A stretch of 25,476 bases of DNA from IMG/VR virus record IMGVR_UViG_3300044646_000364, positions 1 through 25,476 of that record; one strand, given 5' to 3'. The stretch's first letter is position 1; each line of letters begins with the position of its first letter. Origin of the DNA: a virus. The notes below the pieces were generated by a model that was not told the DNA's origin, did no database searches, and was given only the letters and a program-made list of their open reading frames with translations. Made by a program: the position numbers and the translations under genes. Positions 7,839-14,343 of this stretch are shown here, one piece after another.

Positions 7839-8318
7839 TTAGGCCTTCTTGAACACTCGCGAGTAGTAGTAGTACGTGTTAGCGTACGTAATCTTGAGCT
7901 CATCCTGAACAGCCTTCAGCATCTTCTCTTGCGAGAGACCCTGAGCGGTCATGTCCTTGAACATCTCAAGAGCACGAGCACGCTTGGCGTTGTTAGCACC
8001 CTTCGCTCGCTTAGCCTTCGGAGCAGCCGAAACAGTCTTCGGAGCCTTAGCCTTAGCCTTTAGATTGAAGGATGGTGCCAAAACAGTCTTCGTCACAGCA
8101 GCCGGAGTCTTAGCAGACGCAGCCTGTTGACTATAGAGGTCCTGACCGTCAGCCGGACTATCCGACTGATACTTAGACATCTTAGCAAGAACAGCCGAGT
8201 TCGACAATCCACCAGCAATAAGAGTCTCAGCGGCAACGGTAGCACGCTCGACCTTATTAAGCGGAAGGTTCGTAACAGTCAGCTGACCGTCATTACCAGG
8301 AATAGAAATAGAAGCCAT
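7839..8318 (-). CDS. Lys/Ala-rich basic protein with C-terminal helical domain (159 aa)
   Basis: I chose the ATG at 8318 (MASISIPG) because GAGG lies upstream in a leader shared with other genes here. The N-terminal part (1-60) is neutral. Residues about 80-115 are histone-H1-like, rich in K and A with KAPK and PKAKRAKG. Residues about 116-157 form a helical unit (RALEMFKDMTAQGLSQEK...YYYYSR) of a type I have seen in phage proteins where it looks helix-turn-helix-like. A DNA- or RNA-binding role is plausible but not proved. It has its own sigma70-like promoter with a palindrome in the spacer, and it ends at a strong hairpin, so it forms a separately regulated unit. Confidence 0.75.
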   Translation of the reverse strand: MASISIPGNDGQLTVTNLPLNKVERATVAAETLIAGGLSNSAVLAKMSKYQSDSPADGQDLYSQQAASAKTPAAVTKTVLAPSFNLKAKAKAPKTVSAAPKAKRAKGANNAKRARALEMFKDMTAQGLSQEKMLKAVQDELKITYANTYYYYSRVFKKA

Positions 8319-8395
8319 AATATAAATCCTCAATTAATCATCACAAAGTCCGAACTCGCGTTCAGTATCGGCTGGACCACCCAACCAATGCGAGC

Positions 8396-8424
8396 AGTAT
8401 ACGCTACCGGTAGCTGAAGGTCAA
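8396..8424 (-). promoter_or_regulatory. Sigma70-type promoter with 12-bp palindrome in the spacer
   Basis: On the minus strand, TTGACC (8424-8419), a 17-base spacer, then TATACT (8401-8396). The spacer contains the perfect palindrome GCTACCGGTAGC (8403-8414). It would drive the 159-aa gene with a leader of about 70 bases. The palindrome is well placed for a repressor or activator dimer, or it could be a methylation/restriction site. Confidence 0.6.
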
Positions 8425-8617
8425 CTGCCAATACCCTTTAGAATCAATAAGTTACATATAGTTTAAAATTCCTAATAAAAACGCGGAGTTACAACTCCTG
8501 TAGAATCAAGGAGTTACAACATCCGCGTGGTTTTGCCGTAATAAGAACGATGTCATATTACGAATATACCCTGTTCTCACAAGGTATCAGCATACAACTA
8601 AACGAATCGTTCAGTTG
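8425..8617 (-). other. Non-coding, structured intergenic stretch
   Basis: No gene is supported in this stretch. It holds the terminator hairpin at 8471-8528, an inverted repeat CGTAATA/TATTACG (8537-8543 with 8556-8562), a short ATACC/GGTAT pair (8566-8570 with 8583-8587), and an 11-pair hairpin with one mismatch just after the upstream stop (8594-8618). A near-direct repeat is also present: TAGAATCAA-NN-AGTTACA at 8440-8457 and 8501-8518. Confidence 0.6.
8471..8528 (-). terminator. Two-tier hairpin with U-tract, terminator of the 70-aa membrane protein unit
   Basis: Outer stem ACGCGGA/TCCGCGT (8481-8487 with 8522-8528) encloses an inner stem AACTCCT/AGGAGTT (8493-8499 with 8509-8515). Reading the minus strand, TTTTATTAGG follows the outer stem, as in an intrinsic terminator. 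Confidence 0.7.
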
Positions 8618-8830
8618 TTAGGCTTTTGGTGCTTTTGGCTTACGAGCCTTCTTGACCTTCTCAACTGCCTTACCGGCTTCGGTCTTTGCTTCTACAGCAA
8701 CTTCCTTGGCGGCGGTAACAACATCTTGAACGTCAACCTTACCATCTTGGTTTAGGTCTGGAGTCTTAACAAGCTTCCAAACGATGTAGCCAGCAACAGC
8801 AAGTAGTAACAATACAACTAACGTACCCAT
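8618..8830 (-). CDS. Small membrane-anchored protein with EF-hand/dockerin-like loop
   Basis: About 70 residues. The ATG at 8830 is preferred over the one at 8836 because AAGGAG sits 7 bases before it but only one base before the other. A single hydrophobic segment (about residues 3-18, LVVLLLLAVAGYIVW) is followed by DLNQDGKVDVQDVV, which matches the calcium-binding loop D-x-N-x-D-G-x-x-D-x-x-D of dockerin/EF-hand proteins. The tail is Lys/Ala-rich and ends KKARKPKAPKA. The protein probably sits in the host inner membrane with a basic, possibly DNA-binding, tail. The Ca2+ loop is a motif call only. Function unknown. Confidence 0.75.
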   Translation of the reverse strand: MGTLVVLLLLAVAGYIVWKLVKTPDLNQDGKVDVQDVVTAAKEVAVEAKTEAGKAVEKVKKARKPKAPKA

Positions 8831-8841
8831 TGTCATTCTCC

Positions 8842-9105
8842 TTATTTAAATCCAAACATCTCTCTGACAGCCTGCCAGAAGGTTATTGGTTCATTATTAT
8901 CACTCTTCTTTCCATCAATGTCAACACTATCTGGAATCCATGGCTTGTCCATGTCTTCCCAACCCCTAGGGTCAGCCGAAGCGGCAGCAAGTGGAGCAGA
9001 AGCCTGTACAAGCTCAGCCTGTACCTTCTTAGCTCTCTTCTTCTTTACAAGGTTTTTTGCCTTCTTTCTTTTATTCGCCTTGATCGCTTTGACCACTTTC
9101 GTCAC
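8842..9105 (-). CDS. Small basic hypothetical protein (87 aa)
   Basis: The frame begins with a GTG at 9105, overlapping the regA 3' end by 35 bases, with AAAAAGG directly upstream; the exact start is uncertain. The N-terminal 30 residues are extremely basic (KANKRKKAKNLVKKKRAKK), followed by an Ala/Ser linker and an acidic-to-aromatic C-terminus (PWIPDSVDIDGKK, FWQAVREMFGFK). It ends within the ribosome binding site of the next gene. No domain recognised. It may bind nucleic acid through its N-terminus. Confidence 0.6.
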   Translation of the reverse strand: MTKVVKAIKANKRKKAKNLVKKKRAKKVQAELVQASAPLAAASADPRGWEDMDKPWIPDSVDIDGKKSDNNEPITFWQAVREMFGFK

Positions 9106-9502
9106 CCTTTTTACTTCTTCCGATATTGTATTTTGTCACCAGCTGCCATTCACTCTTCTGCTTGAAAGGAATGACTTTAATAAGTCTCATTGGTGCAACT
9201 GGTTCCTTTGTCTTTTCAGCGTCTACTAATCCAACCAAGCCCCAGTCGGAAAGTAGGTTAACAATAGTGTTTCTTCTGGCAATATCATCTTCTACCAATG
9301 AAGATGGTCTACCGTCAAGGGCAAAAAGCTCCTTGAAGTGTACAATATAGTATTTGCCTTTCTTATGGAGAATGTGACAAGACTGATAGAGGGTCTTGTT
9401 CTTTTCTGATGCAATACCAATTCTCGTTAAGGTCTCTTTGACCTTTAGGAAGTCATCATTTTGCTTTAGAGTGACTTCAATAAAACTATCTACTGTAATC
9501 AT
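9071..9502 (-). CDS. regA: RegA translational repressor
   Basis: RegA binds AU-rich start regions of early phage mRNAs, in T4 including those of gene 44, gene 45 and regA itself, and blocks translation. The 143-residue product carries the conserved RegA core: DFLKVKETLTRIGIAS, TLYQSCHILHKKGKYYIVHFKE and LFALDGR, then DDIARRN. T4 RegA is 122 residues, so this one has a longer, polar C-terminal tail (GRSKKGDESGQSDQGE). It overlaps the gp62 stop by 4 bases (ATGA). Recurrent GAGG/AU-rich leaders in this window are candidate targets. Confidence 0.95.
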   Translation of the reverse strand: MITVDSFIEVTLKQNDDFLKVKETLTRIGIASEKNKTLYQSCHILHKKGKYYIVHFKELFALDGRPSSLVEDDIARRNTIVNLLSDWGLVGLVDAEKTKEPVAPMRLIKVIPFKQKSEWQLVTKYNIGRSKKGDESGQSDQGE

Positions 9503-9891
9503 CTGTTCGCCCCACCTACATGCATTTTTTCTTTTAATTGTCTAAGCTGATCGACAGAAAGTATTAGTTGTATCTCCTTAGCTTTTCTAATATTACACTT
9601 ATAGTAATCACTAATGAGCTGTGTATCTTCATCTACTTCAGCTTTGTGCCATTTGGAGAACCTTTTGTTCTTCCTAATACTATTTAGAAGAAAATTAAAC
9701 TGGAGCTTTTTGTCTAATTCGTGATATCGGTTCATTTCATTGCAATACAGCACAGTATCCGCAAAATACGACAATCCACGGTTAACCAAATATGGATTGT
9801 ATAGTTTCTCGGCTTTTTCCGGATTTTCCGAGGTAGATATCACATCAATCTTGGTATAATTGATGGCGTTTACAAAGTCGAACGGATTCAT
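9499..9891 (-). CDS. 62: Clamp loader small subunit gp62
   Basis: Partner of gp44 in the clamp loader that opens gp45 and places it on primed DNA. I chose the ATG at 9891 (MNPFDFVNAI), which overlaps the gp44 stop as ATGA, the coupling expected for 44-62. An in-frame ATG at 9927 would extend it by 12 residues into gp44. The 130-residue product is shorter than T4 gp62 (187) but fits the compact marine T4-like form (YNPYLVNRGLSYF, FNFLLNSIRKNKRFSKW). Position between gp44 and regA matches T4. Confidence 0.92.
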   Translation of the reverse strand: MNPFDFVNAINYTKIDVISTSENPEKAEKLYNPYLVNRGLSYFADTVLYCNEMNRYHELDKKLQFNFLLNSIRKNKRFSKWHKAEVDEDTQLISDYYKCNIRKAKEIQLILSVDQLRQLKEKMHVGGANR

Positions 9892-10826
9892 GCGTATTCG
9901 CACTCTGCCATCAACTGGCTTAGACATGCTACCAGGTTGATCTCCTGGTCAGCAACGAATGCAGCCTTATATTGATAGTCAGCCAAGATAAGAATGGCCT
10001 GTGGGATAGATGTCCCTTTGAGAATGACAGATAAAGAGTCATAGATCTTTCTGAAAAGGACAGATGGCTCGATATCATTAGATTCAGCTACCCACTTCCT
10101 CATATCATTGAATCTTCTATCCTTTAGGATAGTAATTAGTTGAGTGAAGTGCTCGTCAGATAGGTTAACCAAGATACCAGAATCAATCTCACCACCAACA
10201 CTATACCGCTGAAGCTCATTTAGCACCCTTCTCCAATCAGGAAAGTGACGGGCAATCAACTCACCTACAACATTCTTATTGAACTTAATATTCTCAGTCT
10301 CAAGAATATTGAGAGTCCTCTTATAGAACTCACCAGCAAGCAATGGCTTCTCTTTAGGTGGAATCTTAAACTCAACAATAGAACATCTAGAATGTAGAGG
10401 TTCAATGATTCTAGACTTGAAGTTACAAGTTAGAATGAATCCACAGTTCTTTGAGAACTCTTCCATAAAGTTTCTCAAAGCAGGCTGGGTTGACTGGGCG
10501 TTAAGATAATCAGCCTCATCGAGGATAACCATCTTTCTTCCACCACCAAACGATACAGTACTAGCAAACTGCTGAATCTCATTTCGTAGTGTATCGATAC
10601 CACCGTTCATAGAACCGTTAATGATGATATAGTCACACTTTAGTTGCTCGCACATCGCACGAGCCGCAGTCGTCTTACCAGTACCCTGTGTACCAGTTAG
10701 TAGTAGGTTAGGAATAGTGCCACTATCAATGAATGCCTGGAATGTCTTCTTAATGTCCTTGGGTAGGACACAATCAGCTATAGTTCGAGGACGGTATTTT
10801 TCAACCCATAAAACTTCTTGTAGCAT
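9888..10826 (-). CDS. 44: Clamp loader ATPase gp44
   Basis: AAA+ ATPase of the clamp loader, 312 residues against 319 in T4. WVEKYRP at the N-terminus, Walker A GTQGTGKT (45-52), Walker B with DEAD (LDEADYL, 103-106) and the SRC arginine-finger motif (146-148) are all present. The start lies 4 bases beyond the gp45 stop, and the end overlaps gp62 by ATGA, so 45-44-62-regA are expressed as one unit. Confidence 0.97.
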   Translation of the reverse strand: MLQEVLWVEKYRPRTIADCVLPKDIKKTFQAFIDSGTIPNLLLTGTQGTGKTTAARAMCEQLKCDYIIINGSMNGGIDTLRNEIQQFASTVSFGGGRKMVILDEADYLNAQSTQPALRNFMEEFSKNCGFILTCNFKSRIIEPLHSRCSIVEFKIPPKEKPLLAGEFYKRTLNILETENIKFNKNVVGELIARHFPDWRRVLNELQRYSVGGEIDSGILVNLSDEHFTQLITILKDRRFNDMRKWVAESNDIEPSVLFRKIYDSLSVILKGTSIPQAILILADYQYKAAFVADQEINLVACLSQLMAECEYA

Positions 10827-10829
10827 ACA

Positions 10830-11504
10830 TTAAGCCTTCTTTGACTTAACGTCTGCGGCAACAAAGTATTCTAGGTTTAGTTTATCATTCTTGAATGAGC
10901 TGACGCCGTTGGATGATATATTGACCTTATAATCCCCAGCAATCAGCTTTAAGTTCTCAGCAGCAAATGCCATAGCAAGATCAGCCGTGGATGTTCCATT
11001 CACCTTTAGAGAAAACTTATTGGAAGAAGGATTCTTAGGGTCAGCAACGACAACACTTACAACACCATCCTTACTAACAACATTAATCTTATCAAGCTGT
11101 AGGATAGCAGTAGCCTTAATTACTTCATTAAGGCCTTGCGCTGTTAGGTCAAATGTAATCTCTGGATCTTTGACAGCAATCTTTTCAGCTACGCCTTCAG
11201 AGGGTGCTACCACCATTTCTTGGTTGGCATAAACATATTCTACGGATCTTCCTTCCGAAGAAACAATTACTGAATTCTCACCAAAGGTGAAATCCGGATC
11301 ATCAAAAATACTAATCACACCCAAGAACTGTTGCATATCATAGATAGCAAATGAAGCCGGGAATTGCTCAGTAACCGTAGCCTTCGCAAATATGTTCTTA
11401 TTAGTACTAATCGTACTTAGCACACTTCCCGGCTTCACCAACAGATTAGGATTGATCGAAGCAAAGTTCTTCAAGACCTGTAAGGTCTGACTTGAAATTT
11501 TCAT
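10830..11504 (-). CDS. 45: Sliding clamp gp45
   Basis: Trimeric DNA sliding clamp: processivity factor for gp43 and, in T4, activator of late transcription with gp55 and gp33. It has 224 residues (T4: 228). The pattern of alternating strands, the MKISSQTLQVLKNFASINPNLL start, and position next to gp44 identify it. Its leader (AAGGA, AU-rich stretch, ATG) is a plausible RegA target as in T4. Confidence 0.95.
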   Translation of the reverse strand: MKISSQTLQVLKNFASINPNLLVKPGSVLSTISTNKNIFAKATVTEQFPASFAIYDMQQFLGVISIFDDPDFTFGENSVIVSSEGRSVEYVYANQEMVVAPSEGVAEKIAVKDPEITFDLTAQGLNEVIKATAILQLDKINVVSKDGVVSVVVADPKNPSSNKFSLKVNGTSTADLAMAFAAENLKLIAGDYKVNISSNGVSSFKNDKLNLEYFVAADVKSKKA

Positions 11505-11522
11505 AATATAAATTGTCCTTTA

Positions 11523-11771
11523 TCACTTATTCTCGGAGCCTACAATATTCTCGTACATTGTAGTAAATTCTTCAATGGAAGACAACTCCTGAGCATAGTT
11601 ATTCTTGTGGAATACCTTTGCCATTTTTGTTAGAGTCTTCTTAGGAATTTCGTGAATCTTGGATGCAGCATCAATTGCATCCTTAATAAATTCCTTTTCC
11701 GCATCAATGCGGGTCATTGAGTTTGAAACCTCGACAAGGACTGCCTTTACTTTTTGCTTATCAAATGCCAT
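11523..11771 (-). CDS. dsbA: DsbA-like small protein
   Basis: An 82-residue helical protein. The C-terminal half (IPKKTLTKMAKVFHKNNYAQ then EEFTTMYENIV) aligns by eye with the C-terminus of T4 DsbA (89 residues), a dsDNA-binding protein associated with late promoters. In T4 dsbA sits elsewhere (near gene 33/uvsW), so this location next to gp45 differs. GAGG plus TAATTATATT precedes the ATG. The call rests on recalled similarity in a short protein and could be wrong. Confidence 0.55.
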   Translation of the reverse strand: MAFDKQKVKAVLVEVSNSMTRIDAEKEFIKDAIDAASKIHEIPKKTLTKMAKVFHKNNYAQELSSIEEFTTMYENIVGSENK

Positions 11772-11788
11772 AATATAATTACCTCAAG

Positions 11789-12751
11789 TTATTTCTTAAT
11801 CTTGGAAATATCAGCCGTAGCAGCAGCACCAACAGATGCTAGAGCAGCAAGACTACCACCAAACGTATAAGATCCAGTATGGTTCAACTGCATCCAAGGA
11901 CATAACCAAACCTTCAAGCCCATGTTACGAACCCACTGACAGAACATATAGTCTTCAGATAGATATCTCTTCGAGTACTGTCGTAGGATAGTATTGTTAG
12001 GGTCATTAACAAACTTAACAATATCATCAGGCGTTGCATTTGGATTAGCTTCCAAATATGCCTTTAGCTCAGCACCCATATACATTCTCTTACCATCGAT
12101 TGGTGTATCAAAGAAAGCGAAAATCTCTCTTGAACCATCGAAGTGAGCTGTACGGACATGGTCAGGCTTATATGACTGGTATGGGAATGTTTCCTCAAAC
12201 TTCTTGAATGTATTCTTTCGAATCATCATAAAGCCAGTACCAATCTCTAGTACTTCGGCTGGCTCACTTAGCTTAATCTGAGTTGGGCCTTCCTTAGCAA
12301 TAACAGGATTGAAAACATAATCACCAACAAACTGTTCGAGTGAGTTTGGATTCTCATCTGCAACACCCTTATCAACAGCCTGCTTAACCTTTTCCCAAGA
12401 GATGCACTTCTTAGGATATGGGCCACCAATGATATCGAATGGTGACTCATCAGACTGGAGAGCCAACAATGTAATAACATCGTTAGGGTCAAATCCGATA
12501 TCTGAGTCAATAAACATCATGTGGGTGAAGTCACTTCTCATAAACTCATCTGCACAATAGTTACGGGCGCGAGTAATGAGAGACTCATTAAACAAATAAT
12601 AGACCTTCATGTTAATACCATACTTAACACAAAGAGCTGTTAGATCACACATTGATCTTGTATAGTTGCCATGACACTGGCCCCCATACATTGGAGTAGC
12701 TACAAACAATGATCGTTTGCGCAACTCTTCGATTTCAATTTTAATTTCCAT
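11789..12751 (-). CDS. GT-A fold glycosyltransferase-like protein
   Basis: A 320-residue protein resembling family-2-type nucleotide-sugar enzymes. VATPMYGGQCHGNY opens the fold, ITRARN (59-64) precedes MMFIDSDIGF, whose D82-S-D84 is a DxD-type metal/sugar-nucleotide site, and the C-terminal part has SEDYMFCQW, GLKVWLCPW and an NHTGSYTFGG segment, typical of GT-A acceptor-side motifs. Relatives are frequent in marine T4-like phages with no known substrate. It might modify DNA, a virion protein or a host glycan. GGAG precedes the start in the 6-base gap after the Sm-like gene. Confidence 0.75.
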   Translation of the reverse strand: MEIKIEIEELRKRSLFVATPMYGGQCHGNYTRSMCDLTALCVKYGINMKVYYLFNESLITRARNYCADEFMRSDFTHMMFIDSDIGFDPNDVITLLALQSDESPFDIIGGPYPKKCISWEKVKQAVDKGVADENPNSLEQFVGDYVFNPVIAKEGPTQIKLSEPAEVLEIGTGFMMIRKNTFKKFEETFPYQSYKPDHVRTAHFDGSREIFAFFDTPIDGKRMYMGAELKAYLEANPNATPDDIVKFVNDPNNTILRQYSKRYLSEDYMFCQWVRNMGLKVWLCPWMQLNHTGSYTFGGSLAALASVGAAATADISKIKK

Positions 12752-12757
12752 TGTCTA

Positions 12758-13063
12758 TTACTCCACTGCTCGGAGAAGACTCTTCTTTCCACCTGCAGCT
12801 TGTGGTGGTGTTAGGATCTGGCTTGTTGCCATCTGGTAGTCGTTGACTAGTGAATCAACTGGATCTGTGATGAATAGAACGCTAGCTGGTAGCAATTCAA
12901 ATCCTTCCATTGCAGTTGTGTACTGCATGAATGGCACAAATACTAAACGATTTTCTTGGAAGGCAAGCAACAATGGCTTGTTAACCTTCAACTTAGTCTT
13001 TGTTTCTTGGAGATCACAAATGATCTCATCACCATTCATTAACTTAACAATCTTAATATTCAT
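12758..13063 (-). CDS. Sm-like (LSM-fold) small protein
   Basis: A 101-residue protein with the pattern KLMNGDEIICDL, a middle strand with P-LLL, then FVPFMQYTTAMEGFELLPASVLFI, which resembles a small Sm-like beta-barrel family common in marine T4-like phages. A related pattern occurs at 24433-24846. Such barrels often bind RNA, but the function here is unknown. Its leader is GAGG-TAATTATA-ATG. Confidence 0.6.
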   Translation of the reverse strand: MNIKIVKLMNGDEIICDLQETKTKLKVNKPLLLAFQENRLVFVPFMQYTTAMEGFELLPASVLFITDPVDSLVNDYQMATSQILTPPQAAGGKKSLLRAVE

Positions 13064-13068
13064 TATAA

Positions 13069-13578
13069 TTACCTCTGTTGGTTTTTCAAATAACGTATAT
13101 ACTTCTTTAACTGTCTCGATGCCTTTTCCCTATGTGCTGGATGCATCTTCTGGAGAAAGTTAACTCCCTGTAAATGATCATACTCATGTAAGAAGATTCT
13201 GGCTGTCATGCCAGTAAACTTTCTTGTCATTGTATTTCCGCCTGGCTCCGTAAAGCGGACACGAACATGGGCTGGTCTCTTGATAGGAGCAACCACGCCC
13301 TTATATGATAGACATCCTTCTGTTAAGGAAACAACTTCCTCAGACACGTCGACAATCTTTGGATTGAAACATGCAAACGCAGGATCACCTTCCATAATGA
13401 ATACTCTATATGGAAGGCCTACTTGATTAGCTGATAATCCGATACCCTTATGGTGGCGCATTGTGTCAAGAAGATTTTTGGCCAGTTCCATAGGGTCGAT
13501 AGGGGGATTGTCAAAATCAAAAAGAGGCAACTCTTGTTCCAAGATTGCACTCTTGTGGTCAATCAAATTATACACCAT
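13069..13578 (-). CDS. def: Peptide deformylase
   Basis: Removes the formyl group from N-terminal methionine of new proteins. The three signature motifs are intact: GIGLSANQVG (45-54), EGCLS (87-91, Cys89) and HEYDH (131-135), giving the metal ligands Cys89, His131, His135 and the catalytic Glu132. Its 169 residues are typical for bacterial enzymes and longer than the shortest cyanophage forms. It overlaps the upstream gene by 11 bases. Phage deformylases are thought to keep nascent-protein processing running during infection. Confidence 0.97.
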   Translation of the reverse strand: MVYNLIDHKSAILEQELPLFDFDNPPIDPMELAKNLLDTMRHHKGIGLSANQVGLPYRVFIMEGDPAFACFNPKIVDVSEEVVSLTEGCLSYKGVVAPIKRPAHVRVRFTEPGGNTMTRKFTGMTARIFLHEYDHLQGVNFLQKMHPAHREKASRQLKKYIRYLKNQQR

Positions 13579-14062
13579 ACTTTTTATCGTGCTCTTTATT
13601 CAAGCCATAACTACCATCATATTTATGTAAACTCTCAGCCTTGAATAGTAGGAACTGGCCAATTCTTGTATTCTTTCTAATAGTCAATGGGCCAGTCGTA
13701 ACATGCATAGCACCGGCCATGACACCATGATAGCCAGAATCATAGAGGCCAGAGGTTAGGAAGACACCATTACGGTTAAGAGTTGATCGAGTGATAACCC
13801 AACCAGCTTCACCCTCACCAATCTCAATAATGTTTTCCATTACAACTTCATATGTACCTGGCTCAAGTGTCCAGAAGCCAACTTCATTAGGAAGAAGTTC
13901 TTCTGACCCTCTATGAACCTTATAATCTTCGCTTAGAGCAAATGTTTCGTTCTTAATCTTAAAGACCTTACCCAAACGCAAGTCAACTGCATTAGGTTGA
14001 ACATCTACTTCATGTACATTTGTGAGCTTTGATCCGTGCTCACCCATAATATGGATCATCAT
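13568..14062 (-). CDS. dUTPase / dCTP deaminase-fold protein
   Basis: A 164-residue member of the trimeric dUTPase/dCTP deaminase superfamily, which handles deoxypyrimidine nucleotides. Visible motifs are DLRLGKVF (27-34), RSTLNRNG (92-99) and GLYDSGYHG (105-113, Asp108). The region where dCTP deaminases carry their catalytic Glu reads VMAGAMHVT with no Glu, while the Asp expected for dUTPase is present, so dUTPase activity is more likely. The start overlaps the previous stop as ATGA. It could also be an inactive or regulatory relative. Confidence 0.8.
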   Translation of the reverse strand: MMIHIMGEHGSKLTNVHEVDVQPNAVDLRLGKVFKIKNETFALSEDYKVHRGSEELLPNEVGFWTLEPGTYEVVMENIIEIGEGEAGWVITRSTLNRNGVFLTSGLYDSGYHGVMAGAMHVTTGPLTIRKNTRIGQFLLFKAESLHKYDGSYGLNKEHDKKYGV

Positions 14063-14343
14063 ACCTTATCTTCCTGTGGTTGTGTGAAGTGATATAGAAG
14101 GACGATATAATGGATAGCCTTGAGCAAATCCTTCTTATTGTGTCCTTCCTTCTTACCATATCTCATTAAGTACTTGATAGCAGTATCTCTAGAAGTAGTA
14201 TCAACACTACCAAGGGAATCCCAAACATCAATAGTCTGGATCTCTTCCTTACCAACATAATGCTGTTGATAGGTCTTACTAATATACTCTAGTACTTCCT
14301 TGAGGATCTTATCCTCTCTAAATCTATAATCAATATTCGACAT
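14059..14343 (-). CDS. DUF3310-like (SaV-type) small protein
   Basis: A 94-residue protein with the DUF3310 pattern: QQHYVGKEEIQTIDVWDSL, then AIKYLMRYGKKEGHNKKDLLKAIHYI. This family is common in phages and is often called a nucleotide kinase-like protein, though that function is not established. The GAGG-TATTTAAATT leader resembles other leaders here. It ends with an ATGA overlap into the next gene, fitting the nucleotide-metabolism context. Confidence 0.75.
   Translation of the reverse strand: MSNIDYRFREDKILKEVLEYISKTYQQHYVGKEEIQTIDVWDSLGSVDTTSRDTAIKYLMRYGKKEGHNKKDLLKAIHYIVLLYHFTQPQEDKV

Noticed and set aside
8127-8417. 96-codon plus-strand frame over the basic-protein gene and its promoter
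   Set aside because: Low-complexity composition mirrors the antisense of Lys/Ala-rich codons; all neighbours are minus-strand.
13618-13625. Late-promoter-like CATAAATA on the minus strand within the dUTPase-fold gene
   Set aside because: One mismatch, inside coding sequence and not spaced sensibly to a start; similar imperfect matches occur elsewhere in coding DNA.
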